This document shows, piece after piece, positions 44,430-53,741 of a DNA stretch of 64,000 nucleotides. The stretch lies in contig NZ_JAKLTO010000003.1 in assembly GCF_022012335.1 (NCBI RefSeq), forward strand, positions 124,001 through 188,000, written 5' to 3'. Position numbers and translations under genes: made by a program. This DNA comes from Flavobacterium sp. SM15 (GTDB lineage Bacteria; Bacteroidota; Bacteroidia; Flavobacteriales; Flavobacteriaceae). The first letter of the stretch is position 1; each line of letters starts with the position of its first letter. Below the pieces are notes generated by a model that was not told where the DNA came from, ran no database searches, and was given only the letters and a program-made list of their open reading frames with translations.

Positions 44430-46064
44430 CTATTTCTCAATTTCCTTTAAACTCTCCATCTTCTTATGAGCAAGGAAACCTTTAATATCTTCAAAATGTT
44501 CTTTCACGCGTTTGTGACCGAATTCGAATACTTTTTCAGCTAAACCGTCTAAGAAATCACGGTCGTGAGAAACTAAAATCAACGTTCCGTCGAAATCTCT
44601 TAAAGCGTCTTTGATGATGTCTTTGGTTTTCATATCCAAGTGATTTGTTGGCTCATCCAGAATCAGAACGTTTACCGGTTCCAACAATAATTTAATCATC
44701 GCCAAACGTGTTTTTTCTCCTCCGGAAAGCACTTTAACTTTCTTTTGGATATCATCACCTTTGAACATGAACGCACCCAACAAATCTTTGATTTTGGTAC
44801 GCACATCGCCTACGGCAATCTGATCGATGGTATCAAAAATGGATAGTTCTCCATCCAGTAATGAAGCTTGATTTTGAGCAAAATAGCCCACCTGAACATT
44901 ATGTCCGATTTCTAATTTTCCTCCATCATGCTCAATTTCCTTCATGATCGCTTTAATCATGGTCGATTTTCCTTCCCCGTTTTTACCCACAAAAGCAACT
45001 TTCTGACCACGCTCGATTACCATACTGGCATTATTGAAAACCACATGATCACCGTACGATTTTGACAATTCTTCCACAACCACAGGATATTGTCCCGAAC
45101 GTGGCGAAGGCGGGAATTTAAGTTTTAATGCTGATGTATCTAATTCGTCCACCTCAACAAGAACCAATTTTTCAAGCATACGCACACGGGATTGTACTTG
45201 TTCCGTTTTTGAAAAAGTTCCTCTAAAACGCTCAATAAAAGCTTGATTATCTGCAATAAATTTTTGTTGTTCGTCGTAGGCTTTTTGTTGATGAATTCTT
45301 CGGTCTTGGCGCAACACCAAATAATCGGAATATTTCGCTTTGTAATCGTAAATGCGTCCCATTGTTACTTCGATGGTTCGATTGGTAATATTATCAACAA
45401 AAGCACGGTCGTGGGAAATTACCATTACCGCTTTTGCCTGGTTAACTAAAAATTCTTCAAGCCACTGAATACTTTCCATATCCAAGTGGTTTGTAGGCTC
45501 ATCCAAAAGAATTAAGTCGGGTTTCTTTAAAAGGATTTTTGCCAGTTCGATTCGCATTCTCCAACCTCCTGAAAATTCGGAAGTGGAACGCGTAAAATCT
45601 TCTCTTTCAAAACCTAAACCTTTCAGTACTTTTTCAACCTCAGCTTCGTAATTTACTTCTTCAATCGAATAATATTTTTCAGAAAGTTCCGAAACACGTT
45701 CGATCAATTTCATGTACTGGTCACTTTCGTAATCAGTACGGATTGTTAGTTGCTCGTTAATTTCGTCGATTTCCTTTTTCATGTTCAACACATCAGCAAA
45801 TGCTTTGGAAGTTTCTTCCATAACTGTACAATCATCAGCAGTAAGCAAATGCTGTGGCAAATAAGCGATTACAGCATCACTCGGTGCAGAAATCCCACCA
45901 CGACTCGGTCTGTTTTCACCCGCTACAATTTTTAAAAGTGTCGATTTCCCGGCACCATTTTTACCCATTAAGGCGATTTTATCATTTTCATTGATGGCAA
46001 AAGTAATGTCGCTGAACAATGTCGTTCCGCCAAATTCTACCGCGATGTCGTTTACTGTAATCAT
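44430..46064 (-). CDS. ABC-F ATPase, YbiT/EttA-like
   Basis: 544 residues, two cassettes: Walker A GKNGAGKS with FSGGWRMR and LLDEPTNHLD; second GKNGEGKS with LSGGEKTR and LDEPTNHLD. The inter-domain arm (ADNQAFIERFRGTFSKTEQVQSR) is the ribosome-contacting region of the YbiT type. No C-terminal Uup coil, in contrast to the copy at 18252. A translation factor in function by family. Exact promoter at 46096-46125. Confidence 0.94.
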   Translation of the reverse strand: MITVNDIAVEFGGTTLFSDITFAINENDKIALMGKNGAGKSTLLKIVAGENRPSRGGISAPSDAVIAYLPQHLLTADDCTVMEETSKAFADVLNMKKEIDEINEQLTIRTDYESDQYMKLIERVSELSEKYYSIEEVNYEAEVEKVLKGLGFEREDFTRSTSEFSGGWRMRIELAKILLKKPDLILLDEPTNHLDMESIQWLEEFLVNQAKAVMVISHDRAFVDNITNRTIEVTMGRIYDYKAKYSDYLVLRQDRRIHQQKAYDEQQKFIADNQAFIERFRGTFSKTEQVQSRVRMLEKLVLVEVDELDTSALKLKFPPSPRSGQYPVVVEELSKSYGDHVVFNNASMVIERGQKVAFVGKNGEGKSTMIKAIMKEIEHDGGKLEIGHNVQVGYFAQNQASLLDGELSIFDTIDQIAVGDVRTKIKDLLGAFMFKGDDIQKKVKVLSGGEKTRLAMIKLLLEPVNVLILDEPTNHLDMKTKDIIKDALRDFDGTLILVSHDRDFLDGLAEKVFEFGHKRVKEHFEDIKGFLAHKKMESLKEIEK

Positions 46065-46095
46065 GTTTTTGTTCTAAAATTCGATTTTGAAGGTG

Positions 46096-46125
46096 CAAAG
46101 ATAGTTGAATCTGAAGACTCTGCAA
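46096..46125 (-). promoter_or_regulatory. ABC-F (544 aa) promoter
   Basis: Minus strand TTG (46125-46123), 19-nt spacer, TATCTTTG (46103-46096), exact. Confidence 0.7.
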
Positions 46126-46252
46126 TTTCAAAAACGGCCAATCGTTTGTAAAATATTAGTACATTTTCAGGCATTTGAAAAAATTAACAAACTTTTATAT
46201 AAGACTTTTCGTTTTTATTTTTAAAATTGCTTGATATATCAAATAAATTAAA

Positions 46253-47407
46253 ATGAAACGAATTCATATAACTACGCTTTTACTATCCGTTTTAATTTCA
46301 AACGCACAAACCAAACCAAGAGCCCGCGAATTAGGGATTCCTTTTGAGGGCACAACTGGTAAAAATAATGCGATCACTGATGTTCCCGGAATTGAAGTAG
46401 GCTACAAAACCCTGATTGAAGGCAATGGTAAATTAGATGTCAGCAAAGGACCGGTGCGCACTGGAGTAACCGTAATTCTTCCAAAAGGAAAAACTCCTAA
46501 AAATTACCCGATTGCCTGGTACAACTTAAACGGAGACGGCGAAATGACAGGTGTAGCCAATATAGAAGACTATGGTTTAGGCTACGGCCCAATTGGAATT
46601 ACCAACACCAATAGCGTAGGAACCGTTCGTGATGCAATTGGTCAGTGGAACTACAAAAAATTCTCTGAAGGCGACTTTACCGATTTCTCTTTTGGTCTTC
46701 CGATTGTGGCTGAAACTTGGGACGGTATGCTTAATGACATCAACGGTTTTCACGTAAAAACAGAACATGTTTGGGAAGCTTTGGACAATGCAAAAGATGG
46801 ACCTGTTCAGGAAGGAAATATTGGTGGCGGTACCGGTATGGCACTCTATCTTTTTAAAGGAGGAAACGGAACGGCATCAAGAACATTTACCATTGATGGA
46901 AAACAATACACTCTGGGTGTATTCATTCAGGCGAATTTTGGCGGCAGATCGGATCTGATGATTGCAGGTGTACCGGTTGGCAAAGAAATCAAAGAATATA
47001 AACCTATTTTAAATGATGCGAAGCGTAAAGACGGCTCTGCAATAGTAATTATTGCCACAGATGCCCCACTTCTTCCAAGTCAGTTAAAACTAGTAGCAAA
47101 AAGAGTTGCTCACGGAATTGCGCGCACCGGCACTTTTAGCAACGACAGCTCGGGAGAAATCTTTTTAGCGCTTTCTACTGCCGAACCGATTACTAACGAA
47201 AAAGGAACAATGCAAACCTGGAAGGTCATTCCCAAAGAACATCTGAACCCAATTTTTAAAGCTACAGTTCAGGCAACCGAAGAAGCAATTATCAATACAT
47301 TAATTGCCGCTGAAGACATGGAAGGAATCAACAATAATAAAATATTTGCCCTGCCGCATGAGGCGTTACTAAATGCTTTAAAAAAGTACAACCGATTAAA
47401 AAAATAA
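46253..47407 (+). CDS. P1-family (DmpA/BapA) aminopeptidase, exported
   Basis: 384 residues with a short signal (MKRIHITTLLLSVLISNAQ). The DmpA fold: ARELGIPFEGTTGKNNAITDVPGIEVGY, GLGYGPIGITNTNSVGTVRDA, GNIGGGTGMALYLFKGG. Self-cleavage is expected before Ser262 in KDGSAIVIIATDAPL, the Ntn-type nucleophile; all conserved residues are present. These enzymes release N-terminal residues from L- or D-peptides or beta-peptides, so this is likely a periplasmic peptidase. Confidence 0.93.
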   Translation: MKRIHITTLLLSVLISNAQTKPRARELGIPFEGTTGKNNAITDVPGIEVGYKTLIEGNGKLDVSKGPVRTGVTVILPKGKTPKNYPIAWYNLNGDGEMTGVANIEDYGLGYGPIGITNTNSVGTVRDAIGQWNYKKFSEGDFTDFSFGLPIVAETWDGMLNDINGFHVKTEHVWEALDNAKDGPVQEGNIGGGTGMALYLFKGGNGTASRTFTIDGKQYTLGVFIQANFGGRSDLMIAGVPVGKEIKEYKPILNDAKRKDGSAIVIIATDAPLLPSQLKLVAKRVAHGIARTGTFSNDSSGEIFLALSTAEPITNEKGTMQTWKVIPKEHLNPIFKATVQATEEAIINTLIAAEDMEGINNNKIFALPHEALLNALKKYNRLKK

Positions 47408-47555
47408 GCTTTTAAAACTTATTTAATCGGAGTAAAATCATCAAGCATGAAAAAAAACCTTGAGCTTTAAAGTTACCTGAAGTATAAAAAGTAAGATTAA
47501 ACTACTTAATTCTAAATAGAAAGACTATTTTCGCAGAAGATATCAAAGCCTTTTT

Positions 47556-48956
47556 ATGAAAAAAATCTTTACTCTGTTTTTATTCTTTGCAATTACTTTT
47601 TGCGTTGCATCTGCAAAAACTAAAGAAACTGTTGCCTGTCCAACAGCTGCAATATCATATCCAGAATCTTCATTCTGCTCAAATTCTCCTACTCAATTTG
47701 TAATGCTTACAGGAACAAATACTTATAACGGTGGTACTTTTTCGAGCTCACCAGCAGGACTTTCGATTAACGCTTCAACCGGAGCGATTTTACCTTCCCA
47801 AAGCACATCTGGAACTTATACTGTAACTTATACGATTCCTTCAGGTCCAGGCTGTTCAGCTGTAATAGCCACAGCTACAGTAGTTGTAAACGAGGCCCCA
47901 TGGGGAATGATTAGTGATCACCAAACAATTTGTTCAGGATATTCAGGGATGATCTACTTTACAGGAACTGCAAACAGCACAGCTACTTATAATGTAAACG
48001 GTGGACCAAACCAAACCATTACGTTAAATTCGGCTGGAAACGCCATGATAACTACACCTCCATTAACATCAAACACTACGTATAATTTAGTAAGCGTATC
48101 AACTTCTAGTGGCTGTACAAGTACCCTTTCGGAATCGGTTATAATTACGGTTTTACCAAGTCCTATTATGACAGCTGCACCAAGTAGCCAGACCATATGT
48201 TCGGGATCCATGACTATGATAAACATGACAAGCTCTAGCCCTAATACGACCTTTACTTGGAATTGTGTTCAAGCCGGAGTGATTGGAGGCAGTGCAGGAA
48301 CTGGGAACATGATTATGCAAGTACTAAGCACAACGGGAACTAGTCCGGGTCAAGCGGTTTACTCTATTACACCAACTGCGAATGGATGTCCTGGAACACC
48401 TTATACAGTTGTGGTTACGGTTTATCCAACACCCAATGTAACCCCAAGCACTCCTGGAAATACCATAAATTCAGGTGACACAACCAACATTGTCCTTTCG
48501 AGTACTATTCCAGGAACTACTTATACTTGGACGGTAAGTTCAAATAATGTTACTGGGGCAACTTCAGGAAGCGGAAATTCAATTTTCCAACAACTTTCAA
48601 CAATTAACTCAAATCAGACAGGATATGTTACCTATACTATAACTCCTTCTGTAAATGGTTGTGTAGGCATGTCTAATATTGTTCAGATGACGGTTAACCC
48701 TAATTTAGGAACTAACGACTTCACTAAAAATAGTTTCATTGTAAGCCCGAATCCGGTTGTTGACTACATATCTATTAAAGGAGATGCAATTCTTAACCAT
48801 ATAAATGTTATCAATCAATTAGGACAGAACGTTTTAGAAAAGGAGCTTAACTCTAATGAAGCTCAACTGGATTTATCTGCTCTAAAAACCGGAATCTACT
48901 TTATAAAATTAGAGTCTGGAAACAAAAAGACAACTTATAAAATCATAAAGCAATAA
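47556..48956 (+). CDS. T9SS type-A sorted repeat protein 1
   Basis: 466 residues. Signal peptide (1-20), then CPTAAISYPESSFCSN, three or four Ig/PKD-like units (about 100-200, 200-300, 300-385) each with SICSGxxxxI and TTFTW or TTYTW strands, then the type-A sorting tail (FIVSPNPVVDYISIKGDA to KIIKQ). Exported through type IX secretion and probably surface-attached or released. Very rich in Thr/Ser/Asn and repeat-like DNA. A near-consensus TATTTTCG box (one mismatch) precedes it. Paralogous to the next gene. Confidence 0.9.
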   Translation: MKKIFTLFLFFAITFCVASAKTKETVACPTAAISYPESSFCSNSPTQFVMLTGTNTYNGGTFSSSPAGLSINASTGAILPSQSTSGTYTVTYTIPSGPGCSAVIATATVVVNEAPWGMISDHQTICSGYSGMIYFTGTANSTATYNVNGGPNQTITLNSAGNAMITTPPLTSNTTYNLVSVSTSSGCTSTLSESVIITVLPSPIMTAAPSSQTICSGSMTMINMTSSSPNTTFTWNCVQAGVIGGSAGTGNMIMQVLSTTGTSPGQAVYSITPTANGCPGTPYTVVVTVYPTPNVTPSTPGNTINSGDTTNIVLSSTIPGTTYTWTVSSNNVTGATSGSGNSIFQQLSTINSNQTGYVTYTITPSVNGCVGMSNIVQMTVNPNLGTNDFTKNSFIVSPNPVVDYISIKGDAILNHINVINQLGQNVLEKELNSNEAQLDLSALKTGIYFIKLESGNKKTTYKIIKQ

Positions 48957-48973
48957 ATAAAAACACGACAACT

Positions 48974-50377
48974 TTGAAATTTTTTTTTACTTTATTCTTA
49001 TTACTGACGATTAGCTTTTCGTTTGCATCAGCTAAAACAGATGATACTATTACTTGTCCAACAGCAACTATTTCTTATCCTGAAAATGTGTACTGTACTA
49101 GCGTGGCAGAATCTCAAGTTATGATAAGTGGAACTGACAATTTCACGGGAGGTGTATTTTCCAGTACCTCTGGTTTAGTTCTTAATTCTACGACGGGCCA
49201 AATTTACCCTTCTCAAAGTTTGCCAGGAGGTTACAACATCTCCTATACACTGTCTGCTACCTCAGAATGTCCTGCATTTACAACTTCAACCTATATTATC
49301 ATAGAATCTTTACCAACAGCAGCTATCAGTTCAAATCCATCGTCTGTTTGCTATGGAAATTCTGCAACTGTTTTTTTCTCAGGCACAGCTTACAGTACCA
49401 TAACTTACAATATAAATGGAGGTCCAAACCAAACGATTACTTTAAACCAATCAGGTTTCGCTTCAATATCAACAATGTCGCTTACCTCTAACAAAACTTA
49501 TAATTTGGTAAGTGTTTCTACTTCATTAGGATGTACTTCCTCAATTTCAGGATCGAAAACTATTACTGTTTTACCTGTACCTTCTATGGCTAATACACCT
49601 AGTTCTCCATCAATATGTTCAGGTGCAACAGTGATGATTTCAATGGCTGGCTCAACTCCCAATACAACTTTTACATGGACATGCATTCAATCTGGTGTAA
49701 CCGGAGCTAGTGCTGGTTCCGGAAACATGATTATGCAAACACTTTCAACAACCGGAAATACCGGTGGTCAAGTAATTTATAACATCACTCCTACAGAAAA
49801 TGGATGTACCGGAACACCTCGACAAGTATTTGTAAATGTATTTCCTAACCCTGTAGCAACCTTAACTCCACCATATCAGGAGATTTCTTCAGGACAAACA
49901 ACCAATTTGAGCTTATCGAGCAATCAAAATAGTACGAATTATTCATGGACCGTCAGTTCCAATAATGTAAATGGTGCAAGCTCAGGTAGTGGAAATACAA
50001 TCAACCAAACACTTACATTAATTAACCCATCAGTATCTGGAACAGTAACATACTTTATCACTCCACGTACAATTTTAAACTGCTATGGCACACCAATAGT
50101 TTCAGACGTCACAGTTCAACCGAATTTGGGGGTAAACGACTTTAACAACCTTGTTTTTACTTTAAGCCCGAATCCGGTTGTTGACTATATATCTATTAAA
50201 GGAACTACGCTACTTAACCAAATTACTGTTATTAATCAGTTAGGGCAGCAAGTTTTGGAGAAGCAAGTTAATTCGAAAGAAACTCAACTGGATTTATCCG
50301 CTCTAAAAAACGGAATCTACTTTATAACATTAGAGTCCGAAAACAAAAAGACAGCTTACAAAATCATTAAGCAATAA
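48974..50377 (+). CDS. T9SS type-A sorted repeat protein 2
   Basis: 467 residues from TTG 48974 (only a TTG gives the signal peptide KFFFTLFLLLTISFSFASA), 17 nt after its paralogue stop, so one operon. Domains as in protein 1 (CPTATISYPENVYC, SICSGATVMISM, TTFTWTC, TNYSWTVSSNN). The 3' end of the two genes is almost the same at DNA level: AGCCCGAATCCGGTTGTTGA at 48747-48766 recurs near 50163, with further matches to the stop. Rare start codon may lower its level. Confidence 0.9.
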   Translation: MKFFFTLFLLLTISFSFASAKTDDTITCPTATISYPENVYCTSVAESQVMISGTDNFTGGVFSSTSGLVLNSTTGQIYPSQSLPGGYNISYTLSATSECPAFTTSTYIIIESLPTAAISSNPSSVCYGNSATVFFSGTAYSTITYNINGGPNQTITLNQSGFASISTMSLTSNKTYNLVSVSTSLGCTSSISGSKTITVLPVPSMANTPSSPSICSGATVMISMAGSTPNTTFTWTCIQSGVTGASAGSGNMIMQTLSTTGNTGGQVIYNITPTENGCTGTPRQVFVNVFPNPVATLTPPYQEISSGQTTNLSLSSNQNSTNYSWTVSSNNVNGASSGSGNTINQTLTLINPSVSGTVTYFITPRTILNCYGTPIVSDVTVQPNLGVNDFNNLVFTLSPNPVVDYISIKGTTLLNQITVINQLGQQVLEKQVNSKETQLDLSALKNGIYFITLESENKKTAYKIIKQ

Positions 50378-50380
50378 ATA

Positions 50381-50412
50381 AAAAAGCCTCGGTTAAATCG
50401 AGGCTTTTTTTA
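50381..50412. terminator. Bidirectional terminator
   Basis: AAAAGCCTCG / CGAGGCTTTT, 7-nt loop; between the T9SS pair and the DEAD-like gene. Confidence 0.88.
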
Positions 50413-50425
50413 TTTTATCTATAAA

Positions 50426-51046
50426 CTATTCTTCATCGTCCATTTCGAAAAAGAGCGGCTCAATCATAATTTTATCGGCCATGATTTCTACTTTTTCGGT
50501 GATGACTGTACAAAAGAAAAGACGCTGCGTTTTAGCAATACTGTCTGATATCCTGGTTACTTTTGGTTCCAATCGATTTTTGAAAATAGCATCGGCATCA
50601 TCCACAACAAACATTTTCAATTGGTTCACATCATAACCCGCCGTAGCAAACATATCGTTTAGACGAGTCGGTGTTCCGATTAAAACATCAATCCCGACAG
50701 AAATTTGGTTCTTGTCATAATCCAAATCGCTTTTATCGTGGGTTCCGTAAACGCGTAAATCAGTGTATTTCCCTAAAACAGAAAACATTTCGAGCATTTC
50801 AAGCATTTTCTCTTTGTCTTCCACAATGACCAGAGCTCTGGGTGACATCATGTGTGCCTTTTCCAAACGTTGGATTACGTTAAGTACAATCGTTGTGGTT
50901 TTTCCACTTCCACCGATGGATTGAATCACTGCATCTGCACCGCTTTTGATGGTAGAAAATGTTTCCTGTTGCATTTCGTTGGCTTCAATTAAATCGTGCT
51001 CAATTAATGCTTTTTGCAGGTTAGAGTTTATTTTTTTTAATTGCAT
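50426..51046 (-). CDS. Single-domain DEAD-like ATPase remnant or adaptor
   Basis: 206 residues, only the first RecA domain of a DEAD-box helicase (usual minimum ~370). Present: Q-motif QQETF (Gln26), Walker A IGGSGKT (45-51), GTPTRLND (124-131), motif II as DDAD (149-152) rather than DEAD, and CTVIT where SAT is expected. The second RecA domain is missing, with no frameshift or remains downstream; the stop is followed by a terminator. It starts 17 nt after the NtrC-type regulator and is co-transcribed with it. An RNA-binding ATPase without unwinding is one option; a decayed gene another. Confidence 0.8.
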   Translation of the reverse strand: MQLKKINSNLQKALIEHDLIEANEMQQETFSTIKSGADAVIQSIGGSGKTTTIVLNVIQRLEKAHMMSPRALVIVEDKEKMLEMLEMFSVLGKYTDLRVYGTHDKSDLDYDKNQISVGIDVLIGTPTRLNDMFATAGYDVNQLKMFVVDDADAIFKNRLEPKVTRISDSIAKTQRLFFCTVITEKVEIMADKIMIEPLFFEMDDEE

Positions 51047-51063
51047 TCTTCTTGATTCTTAAT

Positions 51064-52227
51064 TTATTTGGAAGCAAACAGCTTCACATCATTTTCTGAA
51101 ATTTCGTTTCCGCCTAAAATAATTAGACGTTCAACAACGTTTCTCAATTCTCTAATATTTCCCGTCCAATCGTATTCTTGCAATAATGTTATAGCACCAT
51201 TTGAAAACTGCTTAACCGCATTACCCTGCTCGGAAGCAATTTTATCGGCAAAATGATTGATCAATAACGGAATATCGTCACGACGGTCGTTCAAAGCAGG
51301 AACTTTAATTAAAATTACCGCTAAACGATGATACAAATCCTCACGGAAACGACCTTCAGCGATTTCTTTTTTCAGGTCTTTATTAGTAGCGGCTACCACA
51401 CGAACATCAATTTTAATATCCCTGTCTGCTCCTACTCTTTGGATTAAATTTTCTTGCAAAGCTCGCAATACTTTTGCTTGTGCCGATAAACTCATATCCC
51501 CTATTTCATCCAAGAAAATTGTTCCACCGTTTGCAGCTTCAAACTTACCAGCGCGGTCTTTCACGGCAGAAGTAAAGGCTCCTTTTACGTGTCCGAACAA
51601 TTCACTTTCGATTAACTCCGATGGAATGGCTGCACAGTTTACCTCGATTAAAGGAGCCGAAGAACGCTCGCTTTTCTCATGCAGCTGATGCGCCACTAAT
51701 TCCTTCCCGGTTCCGTTAGGTCCGGTGATTAATACTCGTGCTTCGGTTGGCGCTACCTTCTCAATCATTTCTTTGATTTGATTGATAGGATCACTTTCCC
51801 CAATCATTTCATAGTTTTTGGAAACTTTCTTTTTCAAGATTTTATTTTCCACTACGAGTTGTTTACGGTCTAATGCGTTGCGAACCGTGTTTAACAAACG
51901 ATTCAAATCCGGTGGCTTGGAGATATAATCAAAAGCGCCTAAACGCATCGTATTTACTGCAGTTTCCAAATCTCCGTGACCGGAAATCATGACCATCGGA
52001 ATTTCAGGCTTTATTTTTTTAACGGCTTCGAGTACTTCTTCACCGTCCATTTTTGGCATTTTGATGTCGCACAACACCAAGTCATAGTCTTCGTTCTTGA
52101 TTTTCTCCAAGCCCTGAAGACCGTCTTCAGCTTCGTCTACCTTATAGGTATCGCTTTCTTCCGATAGGATTTTGGTTAAAACTCTACGGATTGCTGCTTC
52201 GTCTTCGATGATTAATATTTTTGACAT
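51064..52227 (-). CDS. NtrC-type sigma-54 activator lacking a DNA-binding domain
   Basis: 387 residues: receiver (1-120, phospho-acceptor Asp54, K103), AAA+ core with GPNGTGKE (169-176) and FLDEIGDMS. The sigma-54 contact loop reads GAFTSA (216-221), not GAFTGA. The protein ends at LFASK right after the helical lid, so the Fis-type HTH found at the end of NtrC proteins is absent. It may act without specific DNA binding, as some Chlamydia and other such proteins do, or rely on a partner. Promoter at 52249-52281; the single-domain DEAD-like gene follows. Confidence 0.9.
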   Translation of the reverse strand: MSKILIIEDEAAIRRVLTKILSEESDTYKVDEAEDGLQGLEKIKNEDYDLVLCDIKMPKMDGEEVLEAVKKIKPEIPMVMISGHGDLETAVNTMRLGAFDYISKPPDLNRLLNTVRNALDRKQLVVENKILKKKVSKNYEMIGESDPINQIKEMIEKVAPTEARVLITGPNGTGKELVAHQLHEKSERSSAPLIEVNCAAIPSELIESELFGHVKGAFTSAVKDRAGKFEAANGGTIFLDEIGDMSLSAQAKVLRALQENLIQRVGADRDIKIDVRVVAATNKDLKKEIAEGRFREDLYHRLAVILIKVPALNDRRDDIPLLINHFADKIASEQGNAVKQFSNGAITLLQEYDWTGNIRELRNVVERLIILGGNEISENDVKLFASK

Positions 52228-52248
52228 TCTGTTGAATTTCTTTAATTA

Positions 52249-52281
52249 CAAAGGTAAACATTAAAATTTCTCAATACTCAA
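52249..52281 (-). promoter_or_regulatory. Promoter of the NtrC-like/DEAD-like operon
   Basis: Minus strand TTG (52281-52279), 22-nt spacer, TACCTTTG (52256-52249). Confidence 0.62.
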
Positions 52282-52289
52282 ACGCTTAA

Positions 52290-53723
52290 TTACCAGTCAA
52301 ATTTTAAAAGCTTGTATTGATTTTCTTTACTGTTTTCTTCAATGAGATAAATACCATTCTCAAATAAATGTGCTGCAAATTTCACTCCAACCTTTCCATT
52401 GATATATTGTTTTACATCAGCATTGAAATTTATTGCACAAATAGTATTCATATCCATTCTTATTTTATCCGACCCATCGGCAATATACAAATCGGAATCT
52501 TTTAATCCTCCAAAGGCTTTTTTACGGCTAAATTCAAAATCAACAGCACCTAATATAGTTGTGGGTTTATTTTCTAGAATCTCACCATTTTCAAGATTGA
52601 TTTTATAAAAAACAGATACATCCGACAAAAATCGTTTACACCAAAACCCTAAAGAGTTATTATTTAAAAATATCAGTTTAAAAGTTTGACCTGTAACATA
52701 GTTCTTTTGTGTATCCTGATCATTACGATGATCTTTTTGCACCTTCCAAAGCAGATTTCCTTTGGAATCAAATTTATGAATATAAAACCCTCCTAAAACC
52801 TGCTCATCCTTCTTATCTTTTGTGCTAAACAATCCATAAACATAAAAACTGTTTTGGTTAGGGGCAATCATTAATTTAACAGCACCTCCATCTGTTGATT
52901 CGTAAACAGCATAGTCCCTTCTATAACCTTTCAATATACTGTTTTCACTGCCTCCGTTAGTATACTTATTAAAAATTTTCTCTTGTTCCAATTCCATTGT
53001 AAAAGGAATATTATCAATCAGTTTCCCTTCGTAATCAAAAGAAACCAAAGCACAAACGTTCTTTTTATTGTCGTTGTAAAGTTCATTCAGGATAAAAAAA
53101 ACCTTTTCATTAGTATGACTTTGATATTGATAAAACACTCTGGCATTGGGAAATGACTGCATAGGCAGGTCGATCTTAACAAGTTTGGTCGCAAGAGTTT
53201 TAACATCAGTCATGTAAAAATACAAGTCAGTATACTCTGTCCCTGCCATGATCGATTTAAACTTTCTCTTTTCATGTTTTCCGAAACAAATTTGATGCGA
53301 ATCTGTGTTAAATACTTTTATAACTTCTTTTAAAGGCCCTCTGTTTTTTTTACCCTCAATGATTTTCTGCTCATTGTTAGATGAAAAATAATGGGAATTT
53401 TTCTCGCTGAATGCTGTTGCAGCTTGTCTGTAAAAACCTGACAATCTACCTGTTGGAGTTGTAATACCTTCCAATTCCAAACTAATTTTAGATAAATCGA
53501 TATCTTCCGTTTTTTCCAAAGAGGATGAATACAACATCATTTTTTTATCTAATGGTGGATTTACAAACTCCATAATCCTACCAAATTGGAAATAAACCCC
53601 ATGATTATCCAGGAATTTATACTCAAACAACTGCTTATTGGAGGGCAACTCAACTTCTTTAGATTGAGAAAAACATGCTTTAAAAACAAAAATAAATAGT
53701 AGTGTGTACAGGTATTTTTTCAT
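52290..53723 (-). CDS. Large secreted protein of unknown function
   Basis: 477 residues from ATG 53723 (three codons shorter than the open frame, giving MKKYLYTLLFIFVFKACFSQ, a signal peptide with possible lipobox). Repeated strand-turn-strand units (FFILNELYNDNKKNVCALVSFDYEGK, NSFYVYGLFSTKDK, GFYIHKFDSKGNLLWKVQ) suggest a beta-propeller. Family not recognised. It begins 18 nt after the ABC permease, so probably belongs to that operon. Confidence 0.7.
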   Translation of the reverse strand: MKKYLYTLLFIFVFKACFSQSKEVELPSNKQLFEYKFLDNHGVYFQFGRIMEFVNPPLDKKMMLYSSSLEKTEDIDLSKISLELEGITTPTGRLSGFYRQAATAFSEKNSHYFSSNNEQKIIEGKKNRGPLKEVIKVFNTDSHQICFGKHEKRKFKSIMAGTEYTDLYFYMTDVKTLATKLVKIDLPMQSFPNARVFYQYQSHTNEKVFFILNELYNDNKKNVCALVSFDYEGKLIDNIPFTMELEQEKIFNKYTNGGSENSILKGYRRDYAVYESTDGGAVKLMIAPNQNSFYVYGLFSTKDKKDEQVLGGFYIHKFDSKGNLLWKVQKDHRNDQDTQKNYVTGQTFKLIFLNNNSLGFWCKRFLSDVSVFYKINLENGEILENKPTTILGAVDFEFSRKKAFGGLKDSDLYIADGSDKIRMDMNTICAINFNADVKQYINGKVGVKFAAHLFENGIYLIEENSKENQYKLLKFDW

Positions 53724-53741
53724 AATCAACAATTTCGGCTT

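Noticed and set aside
47987-49686. Minus-strand open frames inside the T9SS paralogues
   Set aside because: Shadow frames of Thr/Ser-rich repeats, without starts or conserved features.
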